Assembly (NCBI RefSeq): GCF_004348425.1 | Contig: NZ_SMKK01000001.1 | Location: 62,001-126,000, forward strand | Length of the DNA: 64,000 nucleotides | Direction: 5' to 3' | Source: Actinomadura sp. 7K507 | Lineage (GTDB): Bacteria > Actinomycetota > Actinomycetes > Streptosporangiales > Streptosporangiaceae | Position numbers and translations under genes: made by a program | Part shown: positions 7,962-15,758 of the stretch, in pieces | How the letters are laid out: each line of letters starts with the position of its first letter | Position numbering within the stretch: position 1 is the first letter of the stretch | The notes under the pieces: model-generated | The model's input: the letters and a program-made list of their open reading frames with translations, nothing else | Told to the model about the DNA's origin: nothing | Databases searched by the model: none

Positions 7962-9596
7962 GGATGCCTTCTCCTGTCGGTGCCGATCTCGGGATGTGAT
8001 CAGTTCGGTCAGCTCGTAGAGCCTCACCTTTCCCGTCGCCGTTCTGGGGACGTCGTCGTGCGAGATGAACACGATGCGGCGGGGGATCTTGAAGCTCGAC
8101 AGGCGGCCGCGCAGCGCGGTCCGGAGACCGTCCTCGGTCGGGGTGGCGCCCGGCGCCGCGATCACCGCGGCCGCGACGACCTCCCCCGCCCCCGGATCGG
8201 GCAGCGGGGCCACGAGCGACAGCGCCACCTCCGGCAACGCGTTCATGGCGGCCTCGACCTCCAGCCGGGACACGTTGGCGGAGTTCGTCTTGATCATGTC
8301 GCCGGTCCGGCCGACGAAGAAGGCGTAGCCGTCGGCATCGATCCGCACGAGATCGTTCGTGGGGTAGAAGCCATCGGGCGTGAACACCGTGCGCCGGTCG
8401 GCCTTGTAGAAACCCGTCATCAGCGCACCGCCGCGGAGCTGGAGCTCGCCGACCTCACCGGCCGGCACCTCCGCACCGGTCTCCGGATCCACCACGCGGC
8501 GTTCGATGCCGTTCACGGCGCGGCCCGAGGCGCCCTCCTTGCCGTCCGGCATGCGCCGGTCGACCGGCTCGGCGCTGTGCGGGGCGAAGCTCTCCGACAT
8601 CCCGAGCAGCCGGGCGCGCAGCCGTGGCGGGATGGCGCGGCCGTGCTCGTCACGTGACGGGCCGCCCATGCCCCGGATGCCGTCGACGTCGACGCCCCGG
8701 GCCGTCGCCGCCGCCCGGAGCCTCTCCAGCAGATGCCAGACGACGACATAGGTGACCTTGTGCCGTTCGATCGTGTCGAGCACGTCCTCGATGCCGGGGG
8801 ACGGCGGGTACACCAGCGTCCCGCCCGTGCTCAGCACCTGCAGAGCGGCGGCGATGCCGCCCATCCAGAACGCGGGCAGCAACGGCATGGTGCGATCGGC
8901 GCCCGTCTGCAGGAAGTACGCGGCGAGCACCGGTGGCTGGCGTGCCACCGCCCACTGTCCATGCACGACGGCCTTCGGTGTCGCCGTGCTCCCCGAGGTG
9001 TAGACGACGAACGCGTCGTCGCCGGGTGACACCTCCTGCTCAACCGCGGCCAGTAGCGCGGTATCGGGCGCGTCGTGGGTGTCGGCTCGGGCGAGGAGGA
9101 CGTCGACCGGCCGTGCCCATGGCAGGCCGTCGGCGTCGTCGAGCCAGACTGACCGCAGGTAGGGCGCGCCCAGGAGCCGGAGTGAGTCCGCCCGGCCCTC
9201 GCTCAACCCGGGCAGCGCCGTGGTGAGGTTCTCGGCGTAGTCGTGACGCAGGAAGCGGCGCACCCCTACGAGCATCTGCGCATCGCTCGTGCGGATGATG
9301 TGCGCCAGTTCAGGGGGCGTTGCCAGCGTGCTGATCGGGGTGATGAGCGCACCTATCCGCAGGGCGGCGTAGAAGGTCGTCAGCCAGAGCGCTCCGTCGG
9401 GCGCCAGCAGCCCGATCCGCGTTCCCTTGCCGACGCCGCTCGCGAGCAGCGCCCGAGCCATCCTGGCGGACCTGTGGTCGAGCTCCCGGTAGGTCAGCGT
9501 CTCGTCCGCGAGCAGGAGCGCCTCGTGCTCGCCGCGAGAAGCGACGATCTCGGCGAACAGCTGGGGGAACGTCGATGCCGGCTCGGTCTCGTCCAT
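6996..9596 (-). CDS. Acyl-CoA ligase joined in frame to enoyl-CoA hydratase
   Basis: One open frame of 866 residues from ATG 9596 (GGAGGAG upstream; a GTG lies one codon earlier). Residues 1 to about 535 are an AMP-forming acyl-CoA ligase: VYTSGSTATPKAVVHG (phosphate-binding loop), GMSESFAPHS, GFYPTNDLVRIDADGYAFFV, RTGDMIKT and the catalytic Lys in RTATGKVRLYELTEL. The frame then runs on through RDRHRQEKAS, which is the translation of a good ribosome-binding site (AGGAGAAGG), into the ATG of a complete enoyl-CoA hydratase at 7961. No stop separates them. Either the ligase stop was lost, giving a fusion, or both a long and a short product are made. The usual ligase length is about 520-540 residues. 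Confidence 0.8.
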   Translation of the reverse strand: MDETEPASTFPQLFAEIVASRGEHEALLLADETLTYRELDHRSARMARALLASGVGKGTRIGLLAPDGALWLTTFYAALRIGALITPISTLATPPELAHIIRTSDAQMLVGVRRFLRHDYAENLTTALPGLSEGRADSLRLLGAPYLRSVWLDDADGLPWARPVDVLLARADTHDAPDTALLAAVEQEVSPGDDAFVVYTSGSTATPKAVVHGQWAVARQPPVLAAYFLQTGADRTMPLLPAFWMGGIAAALQVLSTGGTLVYPPSPGIEDVLDTIERHKVTYVVVWHLLERLRAAATARGVDVDGIRGMGGPSRDEHGRAIPPRLRARLLGMSESFAPHSAEPVDRRMPDGKEGASGRAVNGIERRVVDPETGAEVPAGEVGELQLRGGALMTGFYKADRRTVFTPDGFYPTNDLVRIDADGYAFFVGRTGDMIKTNSANVSRLEVEAAMNALPEVALSLVAPLPDPGAGEVVAAAVIAAPGATPTEDGLRTALRGRLSSFKIPRRIVFISHDDVPRTATGKVRLYELTELITSRDRHRQEKASMTGKGGRPSAEEIVLYEKDPKTKIATITLDRPDELNAMTVDAQHRYADLVRLAGVDDDVKVLVIRANGTDLGSGADLPELMDIMAGRGDASMKHIVRVPEDAEVEYPPKGSYRYGASNVQFYTDPSAGMRSLQDFKKISILEVRGYCYGWHFYQAADADIVISAEGALFGHAAFRYAGYAARQWQWCTMMGVRKFMEMVFTGRPFTAKEMYDCDFVNAVVPYGELEAMTHKYALACARSRPTDTVFAQKTFFEIYKQHQGEYMGSILAGLLESTGRLLRPDGASLEIDRETLDRGLTDSVRDNDEHYPPEWRLSRRGRAGE

Positions 9597-9621
9597 CACT
9601 CTCCTCCAGCCCGGCCGTGAC

Positions 9622-10155
9622 TCAGGAGCGGCCGATGATCGGGGGCGTGCCGTCCCATGCTTCGGCGGCCTCGCGCATGGCGGCGAAGGCCGCGTCCCGC
9701 GTGGCGCTCGGTTCGAGCAGCTCGATCATGAAACCGAGCGTGGACGCGGTGTCGAGCCAGCAGGTGCGGCTGGCTCCGATGAGGCCCTCGAAGGCGAGCG
9801 TCGCGCCCGCCTCGACGAAGGTGTCGCGCTCGGCCTCGTAGTCGCGGGCGATCAGCGCGGTGTGGTGAAGCCCGGTCTGACCGCGAGGGACGAGCTCGGA
9901 GAAGATCGACCGTTCGTCGTCGTCCTGGGAGAGCAGCTCGATCTGCAGGCTTCCCGCGTAGGCGATGGCGGCCGTGACCGCCGGGAACTCCGCCGGCCGC
10001 CCGCGGTAGCTCCCGTCGGTGCACGGGACGCCGTCGAACCAGAAGAACGGCCCGACACCGGCGGTCCGCACCCAGGAGTCGATGGCGGCGTCGAGATCGG
10101 GAACCACCCAGCACATCTGCATGAAGTCTCGGTTCGGAAAGGGCGGAAAGGCCAT
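9622..10155 (-). CDS. VOC-family protein (methylmalonyl-CoA epimerase-like)
   Basis: 177 residues. MQMCWVVPDLDAAIDSWVRT opens a Glyoxalase_4-type domain, followed by IELLSQDDDERSIFSELVPR, then GLHHTALIARDYEAERDTF with the metal-site His and GFMIELLEP with the metal-site Glu. Related proteins include methylmalonyl-CoA epimerase and aromatic/steroid ring-cleavage or isomerising enzymes. It lies 25 bp upstream of the ligase start and 43 bp after the PhyH gene, so it is part of the same operon. It is unlike the other VOC protein of the regulon (2152-2571) in length and sequence. Confidence 0.8.
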   Translation of the reverse strand: MAFPPFPNRDFMQMCWVVPDLDAAIDSWVRTAGVGPFFWFDGVPCTDGSYRGRPAEFPAVTAAIAYAGSLQIELLSQDDDERSIFSELVPRGQTGLHHTALIARDYEAERDTFVEAGATLAFEGLIGASRTCWLDTASTLGFMIELLEPSATRDAAFAAMREAAEAWDGTPPIIGRS

Positions 10156-10198
10156 CGTTGGTGTGTCCTTCGCGCTAAGGGTTCCGCCGCCGGCTTCT

Positions 10199-11053
10199 TC
10201 AGCCGATCACCGGGAAGCGCTCGTCGCCGAACGGCTCCCACGGCTTCATGGCCGTCGAATCGAAGTTCGGGCACGGCGAGCCGTTCCAGCAGACATCGGC
10301 AGGCTGCGTGACCAGGAGATAGGCCCAGCGAGGCCGGTCCATCATGTTCGGGCCGGCGCCGTGGATGGTGAGATGGGTGTGGACCGTGACGTCGCCCAGC
10401 TCATAGGTCATCGGGTCGGACATTCCCAGCGCGCGAAGCTCGGGGAACACGTCGAGGGCATCGCCGCTGCCGTACGTCGTGTAGTCGCCCAGTACCCCGG
10501 CACGGTGCGACCCGTTCACGAAGGACATCGTCCCCGCCTGCGGGCCGTAGGGCTCCAGGGGGAACCAGAAGGTCATCCCACCGGACCGGTCGACGGCGAA
10601 GGTGATGAAGTCCTGGTGGAAGGCGGTCGGGCCGTTCCCGCCGTGCCGGGACTTCTTCGAGGCCGGCAGCTTCGGCACGAAGAAGTCCGAGTAGTACCGC
10701 ACCCCCAGCTCCGCGCCATCGGGCGTGGCGCGCCGCTGCAGCCGCTTCGCGCTCTTGCCCACATCGTGGATCAGGGACCGTATCAGCGGATGGGAAAGGC
10801 CCGAACTGCGCTGAGCATTGAAGTAGGACAACCCGGACTGTCCCCTCGCCACGGCCTCCTCAAGGCCCGGGGGCAACGGGTTGCTGTCGGCGTCGTCGCC
10901 CATCTTCTCGCGGGCGACGCCGAGCATGGCGCGGAGTACGTCGGGGTCGACGAACCTCTCGAGTTTCACCCAGCCGAACTCGTGGAAATGGTCGACTTCC
11001 TCGGCGGTCACCGTCCTGCACGGCTGTGCTTGCAGCACGCTCTCGTCTCTCAT
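10199..11053 (-). CDS. Phytanoyl-CoA dioxygenase (PhyH) family enzyme
   Basis: 284 residues from ATG 11053, which has GAGGAGAGG at good spacing; an in-frame GTG nine bases earlier is too close to that site. Fe(II)/2-oxoglutarate facial triad: H146 and D148 in TAFHQDFITF and H231 in HTHLTIHGAG, with R240/R242 (MDRPRW) as 2-oxoglutarate anchor. MSFVNGSHRAGVLGDY is the usual PhyH segment. These enzymes hydroxylate next to a carboxyl or CoA ester, or on terpenoid and alkaloid scaffolds. Second gene of the operon; suggests a branched or ring substrate that needs alpha-hydroxylation (inference). Confidence 0.88.
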   Translation of the reverse strand: MRDESVLQAQPCRTVTAEEVDHFHEFGWVKLERFVDPDVLRAMLGVAREKMGDDADSNPLPPGLEEAVARGQSGLSYFNAQRSSGLSHPLIRSLIHDVGKSAKRLQRRATPDGAELGVRYYSDFFVPKLPASKKSRHGGNGPTAFHQDFITFAVDRSGGMTFWFPLEPYGPQAGTMSFVNGSHRAGVLGDYTTYGSGDALDVFPELRALGMSDPMTYELGDVTVHTHLTIHGAGPNMMDRPRWAYLLVTQPADVCWNGSPCPNFDSTAMKPWEPFGDERFPVIG

Positions 11054-11111
11054 GGTGCACACCTCTCCTCTGGAGGTTCAACCGCTGCTCATACCGGCCG
11101 GCGGCGCCCGC

Positions 11112-12482
11112 TCAGACAAAGCTCCCCGGCCCGGCGCGGAAGGCGTAGAGGCCCGCCACCTCGCCCTCGGGCGGCGTGGCCGGAGTCGTGAGCTCCGACA
11201 CCGTCGGGCAGATCCTCGCGGCGACCTTCTCCAGCTTGGCGGGGTCGAGCCCGTACACGTCGATCGCCGTGTTCCCGATGTACTGCTTCGTGAATGCCGG
11301 ATCGATGTCCCAGAAGGTGGCCTGCATCGCCTCTCGGGTGTGCGGCCATGTGCCCTCGGCGTGGGGATAGTCGTCGCCCCACATGACGTTGAGCGCGAGG
11401 TCGTGCTCGATCCCGGCCTTCGCCTCCCAGTTCGCCATGAAGCTCGCTCCGATGTAGCAGTTCTCCATGAAGTACTCGGACGGAGGTTTCGGCATCGCGG
11501 CCCGGAGCGTGGCGCCGGACGACCCTGTGTAGAGCCCGTCCATGTCGGCCATGACGCCGGGCGCCCAGTCCATCCACTGCTCGGTCAGCACCAGCTTCAG
11601 GGCCGGGTGGCGCTGGAAGACGCCGCTGAGGATCATCACCCAGACGCCGCGCCGGGTCCGCCACGCCGTCTCCATCATGTAGATCGCCTGCGCGCCCTGG
11701 CCCTGGTAGGGATAGTGCTCCCCGCCGCCGCCATGCGTGTTGAGCGACAGCCCGGCGTCCGCGCACGCCGCCCACAGCGGCTCCCACACGGGCTCGTTGA
11801 GCATCGGGAAGTCGCCGCGCGGCGCGGGCAGGTTGACGCCCCTCAGGCCGGCCGCGGCCGCCCATTCGACCTCACGGACGCACGCCTCGGGGTCCGAGAT
11901 CGGAATGTGGGCGATGCCCGCATGGCGCTCCGGAGCCTCCGACACGAAGTCGGCCAGCCAGCGGTTGTAGATGCGGACCCCGACCGGCTCGAGATGGTTG
12001 AACGTCGAGTCGCCCCAGCTGATGAGGCCGGTGGTGGAGAACGGAATCGACTGGCCGTTCAGCCCGCCGTGGAAGATCACGTCCGCGGCGACGCCCGACT
12101 TGTCCATGTCGGCGAGCCGGGCCGGGTGGTCCTGGAGCCCCGGCATCAGACTCTGCTCGTAGCTCCGTTGCAGGAAGCGGAGGCTGACCTGGTCGGCGTT
12201 GCGGATTCCCGCGCTCTTCCCGAACCGCTCGGCCTGGGACGGCCCGAGCGACCAGGTCTCCTCCTCACCGGGCCTGGCGGCTTCGGAGGACCGGAAGGAG
12301 AGCAGCCCGTGGGCTTCCATCCCCTCCACGAAGCGATCGAAGTCCTTGAGGTACTTCGAGTCGCAGTAGTCACGCAGCTGCTCTTTGACGGACGGTCCGA
12401 CATGGCTGTCGGTCGACACCACGATGTAGTGCTCCTCGGCGGCCGACCCACCGCCAGGGGTTTCGTCACGTATCTGCGACAT
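11112..12482 (-). CDS. Amidohydrolase family 2 (ACMSD-like) protein
   Basis: 456 residues, ATG after AGAGAGGGG. VVSTDSHVGP carries the single His at the place of HxH often seen in this group, GLSLNTHGGGGEHYP supplies another metal His, and NVMWGDDYPHAEGTWPHTRE the catalytic Asp; the order is that of Amidohydro_2 TIM barrels, which include decarboxylases and hydrolases of aromatic or keto acids. First gene of the six-gene minus-strand operon; its own promoter at 12504-12532 carries an operator. It may hydrolyse a ring or C-C/C-N bond in the pathway; no closer assignment is possible. Confidence 0.85.
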   Translation of the reverse strand: MSQIRDETPGGGSAAEEHYIVVSTDSHVGPSVKEQLRDYCDSKYLKDFDRFVEGMEAHGLLSFRSSEAARPGEEETWSLGPSQAERFGKSAGIRNADQVSLRFLQRSYEQSLMPGLQDHPARLADMDKSGVAADVIFHGGLNGQSIPFSTTGLISWGDSTFNHLEPVGVRIYNRWLADFVSEAPERHAGIAHIPISDPEACVREVEWAAAAGLRGVNLPAPRGDFPMLNEPVWEPLWAACADAGLSLNTHGGGGEHYPYQGQGAQAIYMMETAWRTRRGVWVMILSGVFQRHPALKLVLTEQWMDWAPGVMADMDGLYTGSSGATLRAAMPKPPSEYFMENCYIGASFMANWEAKAGIEHDLALNVMWGDDYPHAEGTWPHTREAMQATFWDIDPAFTKQYIGNTAIDVYGLDPAKLEKVAARICPTVSELTTPATPPEGEVAGLYAFRAGPGSFV

Positions 12483-12503
12483 GGCATCCCCTCTCTGCCG
12501 GAC

Positions 12504-12532
12504 ACCCTAACCCGCGATGGCACTCAGTGCCA
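12504..12532 (-). promoter_or_regulatory. Operator-overlapped promoter of the main catabolic operon
   Basis: Minus-strand TGGCAC (12532-12527), 17-bp spacer, TAGGGT (12509-12504). The operator (12519-12531) reads GGCACTGAGTGCC on the minus strand. Transcription would start near 12497, giving a leader of about 15 nt with an AGAGGGG ribosome-binding site. Confidence 0.7.
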
Positions 12533-12612
12533 GGGCAGATTTTCCGGTGCGCCCGGCACCCGCCGCGGCCGCACACCGCCCACCGCCGACGCCCCTGGGG
12601 TGAGGCCACGAC

Positions 12613-12649
12613 GTCTACGGGCGCGCTCGCGATGAGCGCGCCCGTAGAC
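12613..12649. terminator. Perfect 16-bp hairpin
   Basis: GTCTACGGGCGCGCTC (12613-12628), loop GCGAT, then its exact complement (12634-12649). It lies 15 bp beyond the stop of the small lipoprotein gene and likely ends its transcript; no U-tract, as usual in actinomycetes. Confidence 0.75.
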
Positions 12650-12663
12650 GAAGAGATTCAGTG

Positions 12664-12993
12664 CTATTTGACCGCCATCTCGCCGCACTTCCCTGCAGCG
12701 GCGGTGGCCTCCTTGTTATCAGCGCCGACGCCCTTGACCTCGTCCATTTTGATCTTGCCGTCGACGTAGCTCTTGAGATCGGCCTTGTCCGCGTGCTTCA
12801 GTGCCACGTCGGCCATGCAATTGACGACGTCGTCGGCGACGTTGCTCGGGATTTCCTTGAATTCGGGCTCTGATTTGATCTTGCTCACCAGATCCGCCTT
12901 GTCCACGTCGTCACCACCACAGCCGACGAGCCCGAACGTGAGCGTGATCGCCGTAGCGGTCAGAATGGTCGCGCGCATGACAGAAGATCGCAT
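12664..12993 (-). CDS. Small putative lipoprotein
   Basis: 109 residues from ATG 12993 (AAAGGA upstream). MRSSVMRATILTATAITLTF is a signal peptide ending in the lipobox LVGC, so the mature protein would be lipid-anchored at the outer face of the membrane. The rest (about 88 residues, KADLVSKIKSEPEFKEIPSN, a Cys at NCMAD and one at GKCGE) is rich in Lys, Asp and Glu and probably helical; the two later Cys could form a disulphide. Length and layout recall the small DUF732-type secreted proteins of actinobacteria, but no family is certain. Codon use is less GC-biased than in neighbours. Confidence 0.75.
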   Translation of the reverse strand: MRSSVMRATILTATAITLTFGLVGCGGDDVDKADLVSKIKSEPEFKEIPSNVADDVVNCMADVALKHADKADLKSYVDGKIKMDEVKGVGADNKEATAAAGKCGEMAVK

Positions 12994-13420
12994 GTCGAAT
13001 CCTTTCGTTGGAGAATGAGTGACGTCCTGCACTCGGGGAGATATCACTGCAGGCGCGGAAAGTCGCCACTCGCCAGAGACACGTATCCCCAGGAACCGGG
13101 GTCGGGGCTATGGCAGTGTACCGAGCCGACGAAGAGAAATCACCCAGATATGGCAGCTTGCAGATGGATTCGGACAGTACATCTGTTCTAGGCACAAATG
13201 ATCACCGGCCGGGCGTATTCAGGGAGAGCGAGAAGCACGCTGAATGGGGGCCCAGAGACGCTTTGATGCGCCAACTAACTGCAGCACGCCGCCGAATCCG
13301 CCTGGACGCGGGCGCAGGTAGCGCTCGGGCTGGCCAGGACGTCGACGGTGCCTGGTTCGACCCGTACCGCAGGCATGTCCACGTATATCTGGAAGGAGGC
13401 GCATCACTCGGGAGGGAACG
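12994..13420. other. Non-coding stretch of 427 bp
   Basis: Lies between the divergent lipoprotein and ASCH genes and must hold both promoters. It is visibly less GC-rich (for example 13130-13210). One frame at about 13290-13440 reads protein-like (SAWTRAQVALGLARTS) but has no start and ends soon after; it may be a remnant. No RNA gene or repeat was recognised. Confidence 0.4.
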
Positions 13421-14014
13421 ATGTTGTTCAGGCGGGAGGTCCTTGAGGGGATCGCGGACGGGCGGATCGATCGGGTGTTCCGGGTGTGGGCCGAGCCCCG
13501 GGTCCGCGCGGGGAGCACCCAGCGCACCTGGGCGGGGGTCATCGTCATCGACTCGGTCACGGCCGTCACCCCCGAGGAGATCACCGAGGAGGACGCCGCC
13601 CGTTCGGGCTTCGAAGACCGCGCGGCGCTGCTCACCGCCCTGTCCAAGAGCACCAAGGAGGGCGGCTACCACCGCGTCATGCTCCATCTGGGCGGCCCCG
13701 ACCCCCGATCGGAGCTGGCCGGCAACGCCGACCTGACCGACCAGGAACTGGCCGACCTCAAAGCCGCCCTGGACGCCGTCGACGCCCGCAGCCGACGCGG
13801 CCCCTGGACCGGCGAGGTCCTGCGCCTCATCGAGGAACACCCCGGCCTGCGCGCCCAGGACCTGGCCGAACGTCTGGACCGCGACAAGCTCCCTTTCAAG
13901 GCCGACGTCCGCCGCCTCAAAACCCACGGCCTCACCGAAAGCCTGGAGACCGGCTACCGCCTCTCCCCGCGCGGCAGGGCCCTCATGTCCTACCTACGAT
14001 CCTTGCCCGAATGA
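13421..14014 (+). CDS. ASCH-domain protein with C-terminal winged helix
   Basis: 197 residues, ATG after GGAGGG. N-terminal half (MLFRREVLEGIADGRIDRVF, RVRAGSTQRTWAGVIVIDSV, then VTPEEITEEDAARSGF) matches the ASCH fold, a PUA-like beta-barrel thought to bind RNA or modified nucleotides. C-terminal half (LRLIEEHPGLRAQDLAERLD, KADVRRLKTHGLTESLETGY, LSPRGRALM) is a winged-helix module. The combination is a known actinomycete architecture of unknown function; a role in RNA or translation control is inference. It stands alone between the lipoprotein and a convergent methyltransferase gene. Confidence 0.75.
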   Translation: MLFRREVLEGIADGRIDRVFRVWAEPRVRAGSTQRTWAGVIVIDSVTAVTPEEITEEDAARSGFEDRAALLTALSKSTKEGGYHRVMLHLGGPDPRSELAGNADLTDQELADLKAALDAVDARSRRGPWTGEVLRLIEEHPGLRAQDLAERLDRDKLPFKADVRRLKTHGLTESLETGYRLSPRGRALMSYLRSLPE

Positions 14015-14079
14015 CCGGTTCGTCCGCCGTCGGTGCCGTGTTACGTCCGGCACGGTTGGCCGATCGGCGGACGGGGTGG

Positions 14080-14733
14080 CTAGTGGCGCCGGATGGCGCG
14101 CACGACGACGTCGTGGAGGAGGGCCTCTCGGCCCCCGTGACCGGTGAGCGTCCGGTGGCCCTCCTCGGCGGTGACGACCTTCCAGGCCGTCTCGTCCAGA
14201 CGTGCCGTGATGGCCGCGGCGGTGGCCGACGCCTCCGCGGGTGGATGGTGCCCGGACCCGTGGCCATGCTCCGCTCCCCCGCCGGGGGCGCCGTGGTCGT
14301 GGAGGTGACCGACGATCAGCAGGGTGCCGCCGGGCGCCACCCAACCGGCGATACGGTCGTAGAACTCCAACTGCGGCATCGCCGGATGGGCGTAGTGCGT
14401 CGTGACCAGGTCGAAGTGCGTGCCCGGGTGCCAGACGCCCAAGTCCGCCTCGACCCAGTGCAGGCGCTCGGACACGTCGCTCGCCGCCGCGCGCCCGGCG
14501 GCGCGGGCGAGGGCCTCGGACGAGATGTCGGCCGCGGTCACCTGCCACCCGCGCGAGGCGAGCCAGATCGCCTCGGCACCGGCACCGCAGCCCGCGTCCA
14601 GCGCTGTTCCGGGCACCAGCTCGCCTGCCTCACGAGCAAGGTAGGGGTTCGGCGGGTACCCGTCCATGGAGCCGTCGGCGCCTCCCTGCCGCCAGCGCCG
14701 CTCCCAGTACTCCTTGTCGAACTCGTGCGTCAT
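14080..14733 (-). CDS. Class I SAM-dependent methyltransferase
   Basis: 217 residues, ATG after GGGAGG. DEFKEYWERRW-type start, motif I TALDAGCGAGAEAIWLA, then VTAADISSEAL (acidic residue binding the ribose) and FDLVTTHYAHPAMPQLEFYD. After the sheet strand GGTLLIVGHLHDHG there is an unusual Gly/His-rich loop (HGHGSGHH) that could bind metal. Similar proteins are annotated as tellurite-resistance/thiopurine-type methyltransferases; the substrate here is unknown. Divergent from the first RibD_C paralogue; convergent with the ASCH gene. Confidence 0.82.
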   Translation of the reverse strand: MTHEFDKEYWERRWRQGGADGSMDGYPPNPYLAREAGELVPGTALDAGCGAGAEAIWLASRGWQVTAADISSEALARAAGRAAASDVSERLHWVEADLGVWHPGTHFDLVTTHYAHPAMPQLEFYDRIAGWVAPGGTLLIVGHLHDHGAPGGGAEHGHGSGHHPPAEASATAAAITARLDETAWKVVTAEEGHRTLTGHGGREALLHDVVVRAIRRH

Positions 14734-14951
14734 CGGCCGTCCTCCCCGTTGGTCCCACCTGGTCCGGCAATGGTGACCGCTCCGGAGGCGGATCGGCAAA
14801 ATCTGTTGCGTGAATGGCAAACCGGAGCCATGGACGAGGCGTGCAGGGTCCTCACGACGGGCCCGCGCGGGTGTCGAAAGGCGCCGAGCCCGTTCGTAGC
14901 CAAGGTGAGAGACCGGCAACGGGCCGGTCGCCCACTCTGGAGGTCCACGAC

Positions 14952-15530
14952 ATGACCGCCATCTACACCTTCGACGTCTTCTCCACCCTCGACGGCTTCG
15001 GCTCTTACGAGGACGGCGACTGGGGCGGCTACTGGAGCAAGCAAGGCCCCGAGTTTCTCGACCACCGCCTCGCCCTCTACGGCGAGGAGCAGCGGATGGT
15101 CCTCGGGGCCAACACCTATCGGCAGTTCGTGCAGGTGCTGGGGGCGAGCACCGAGGAGTCCAAGGTCGGTGATCCCGTGAACGCACGGATGCGGAACCTG
15201 CCGACGACGGTGGTCTCGACGACCCTCGAAGGACCCCTCGACTGGCCGGACGCAACCCTTGTGAACGGCGACGCCGTCGACGTAGTCGCCCGGCTCAAGG
15301 AGGAGTCCGAGGTCCCGTTACGCTCGCACGGGAGCCTGTCGATGAACCGGGCCTTGATGGCCGCCGGTCTGGTCGACCGCGTCCAGGTGACGCTCTTCCC
15401 CGTGCTCACCGGTCAGACCGGGGCAGACCCGATCTTCCGTGGCGCGGCCGACTTCGACCTGGAGCTGATCGAGCACCGGAACCTCGACGGCCACATCCAA
15501 GAGCTCATCTACCGCCCCACCCTCCACTGA
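14952..15530 (+). CDS. RibD_C/dihydrofolate-reductase-like protein, copy A
   Basis: 192 residues, ATG at 14952. IYTFDVFSTLDGFGSYEDGD opens the RibD C-terminal domain fold, with RMVLGANTYRQFVQVL, VVSTTLEGPLDWPDATLVNG, LRSHGSLSMNRALMAAGLVD and VTLFPVLTGQTG: an NADPH-binding DHFR-like sheet. Such stand-alone proteins are probable reductases of unknown substrate. A near-identical gene of the same length lies 228 bp away in opposite orientation (15759-16337), so this is a recent inverted duplication; over LVNGDAVDVVARLKEESEVP and onwards the two proteins are the same. Confidence 0.85.
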   Translation: MTAIYTFDVFSTLDGFGSYEDGDWGGYWSKQGPEFLDHRLALYGEEQRMVLGANTYRQFVQVLGASTEESKVGDPVNARMRNLPTTVVSTTLEGPLDWPDATLVNGDAVDVVARLKEESEVPLRSHGSLSMNRALMAAGLVDRVQVTLFPVLTGQTGADPIFRGAADFDLELIEHRNLDGHIQELIYRPTLH

Positions 15531-15758
15531 CGTATAGCCGTCATGCCCGCACCCGATCCATGATCGAATCGCACGGACCGCAGCACACATGTCACGTGCC
15601 CGGGGGCGGGCATGACCGTTTCGTACTGGAGGCGGCCGGCGGGCCGCGAACAGGGCGCCGGCGACCTCGCACCGCTGGTCGATTCCCGGAGGCCGGCCCC
15701 TGACGCCGAAAACCTCCGGTCACGGTCGCCTGCTGGCGAGGTGGATGCCTGAATGGAC

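Noticed and set aside
7044-8657. 537-codon plus-strand open frame
   Set aside because: Antisense shadow of the ligase-hydratase gene, low-complexity Arg/Val/Glu composition.
10881-12635. 584-codon plus-strand open frame
   Set aside because: Antisense shadow of the PhyH and amidohydrolase genes; it also runs through the operator and promoter at 12504-12532.
12613-12649. Attenuator or riboswitch
   Set aside because: Perfect hairpin directly after a stop codon on the minus strand and in no leader of a downstream gene; a terminator explains it.
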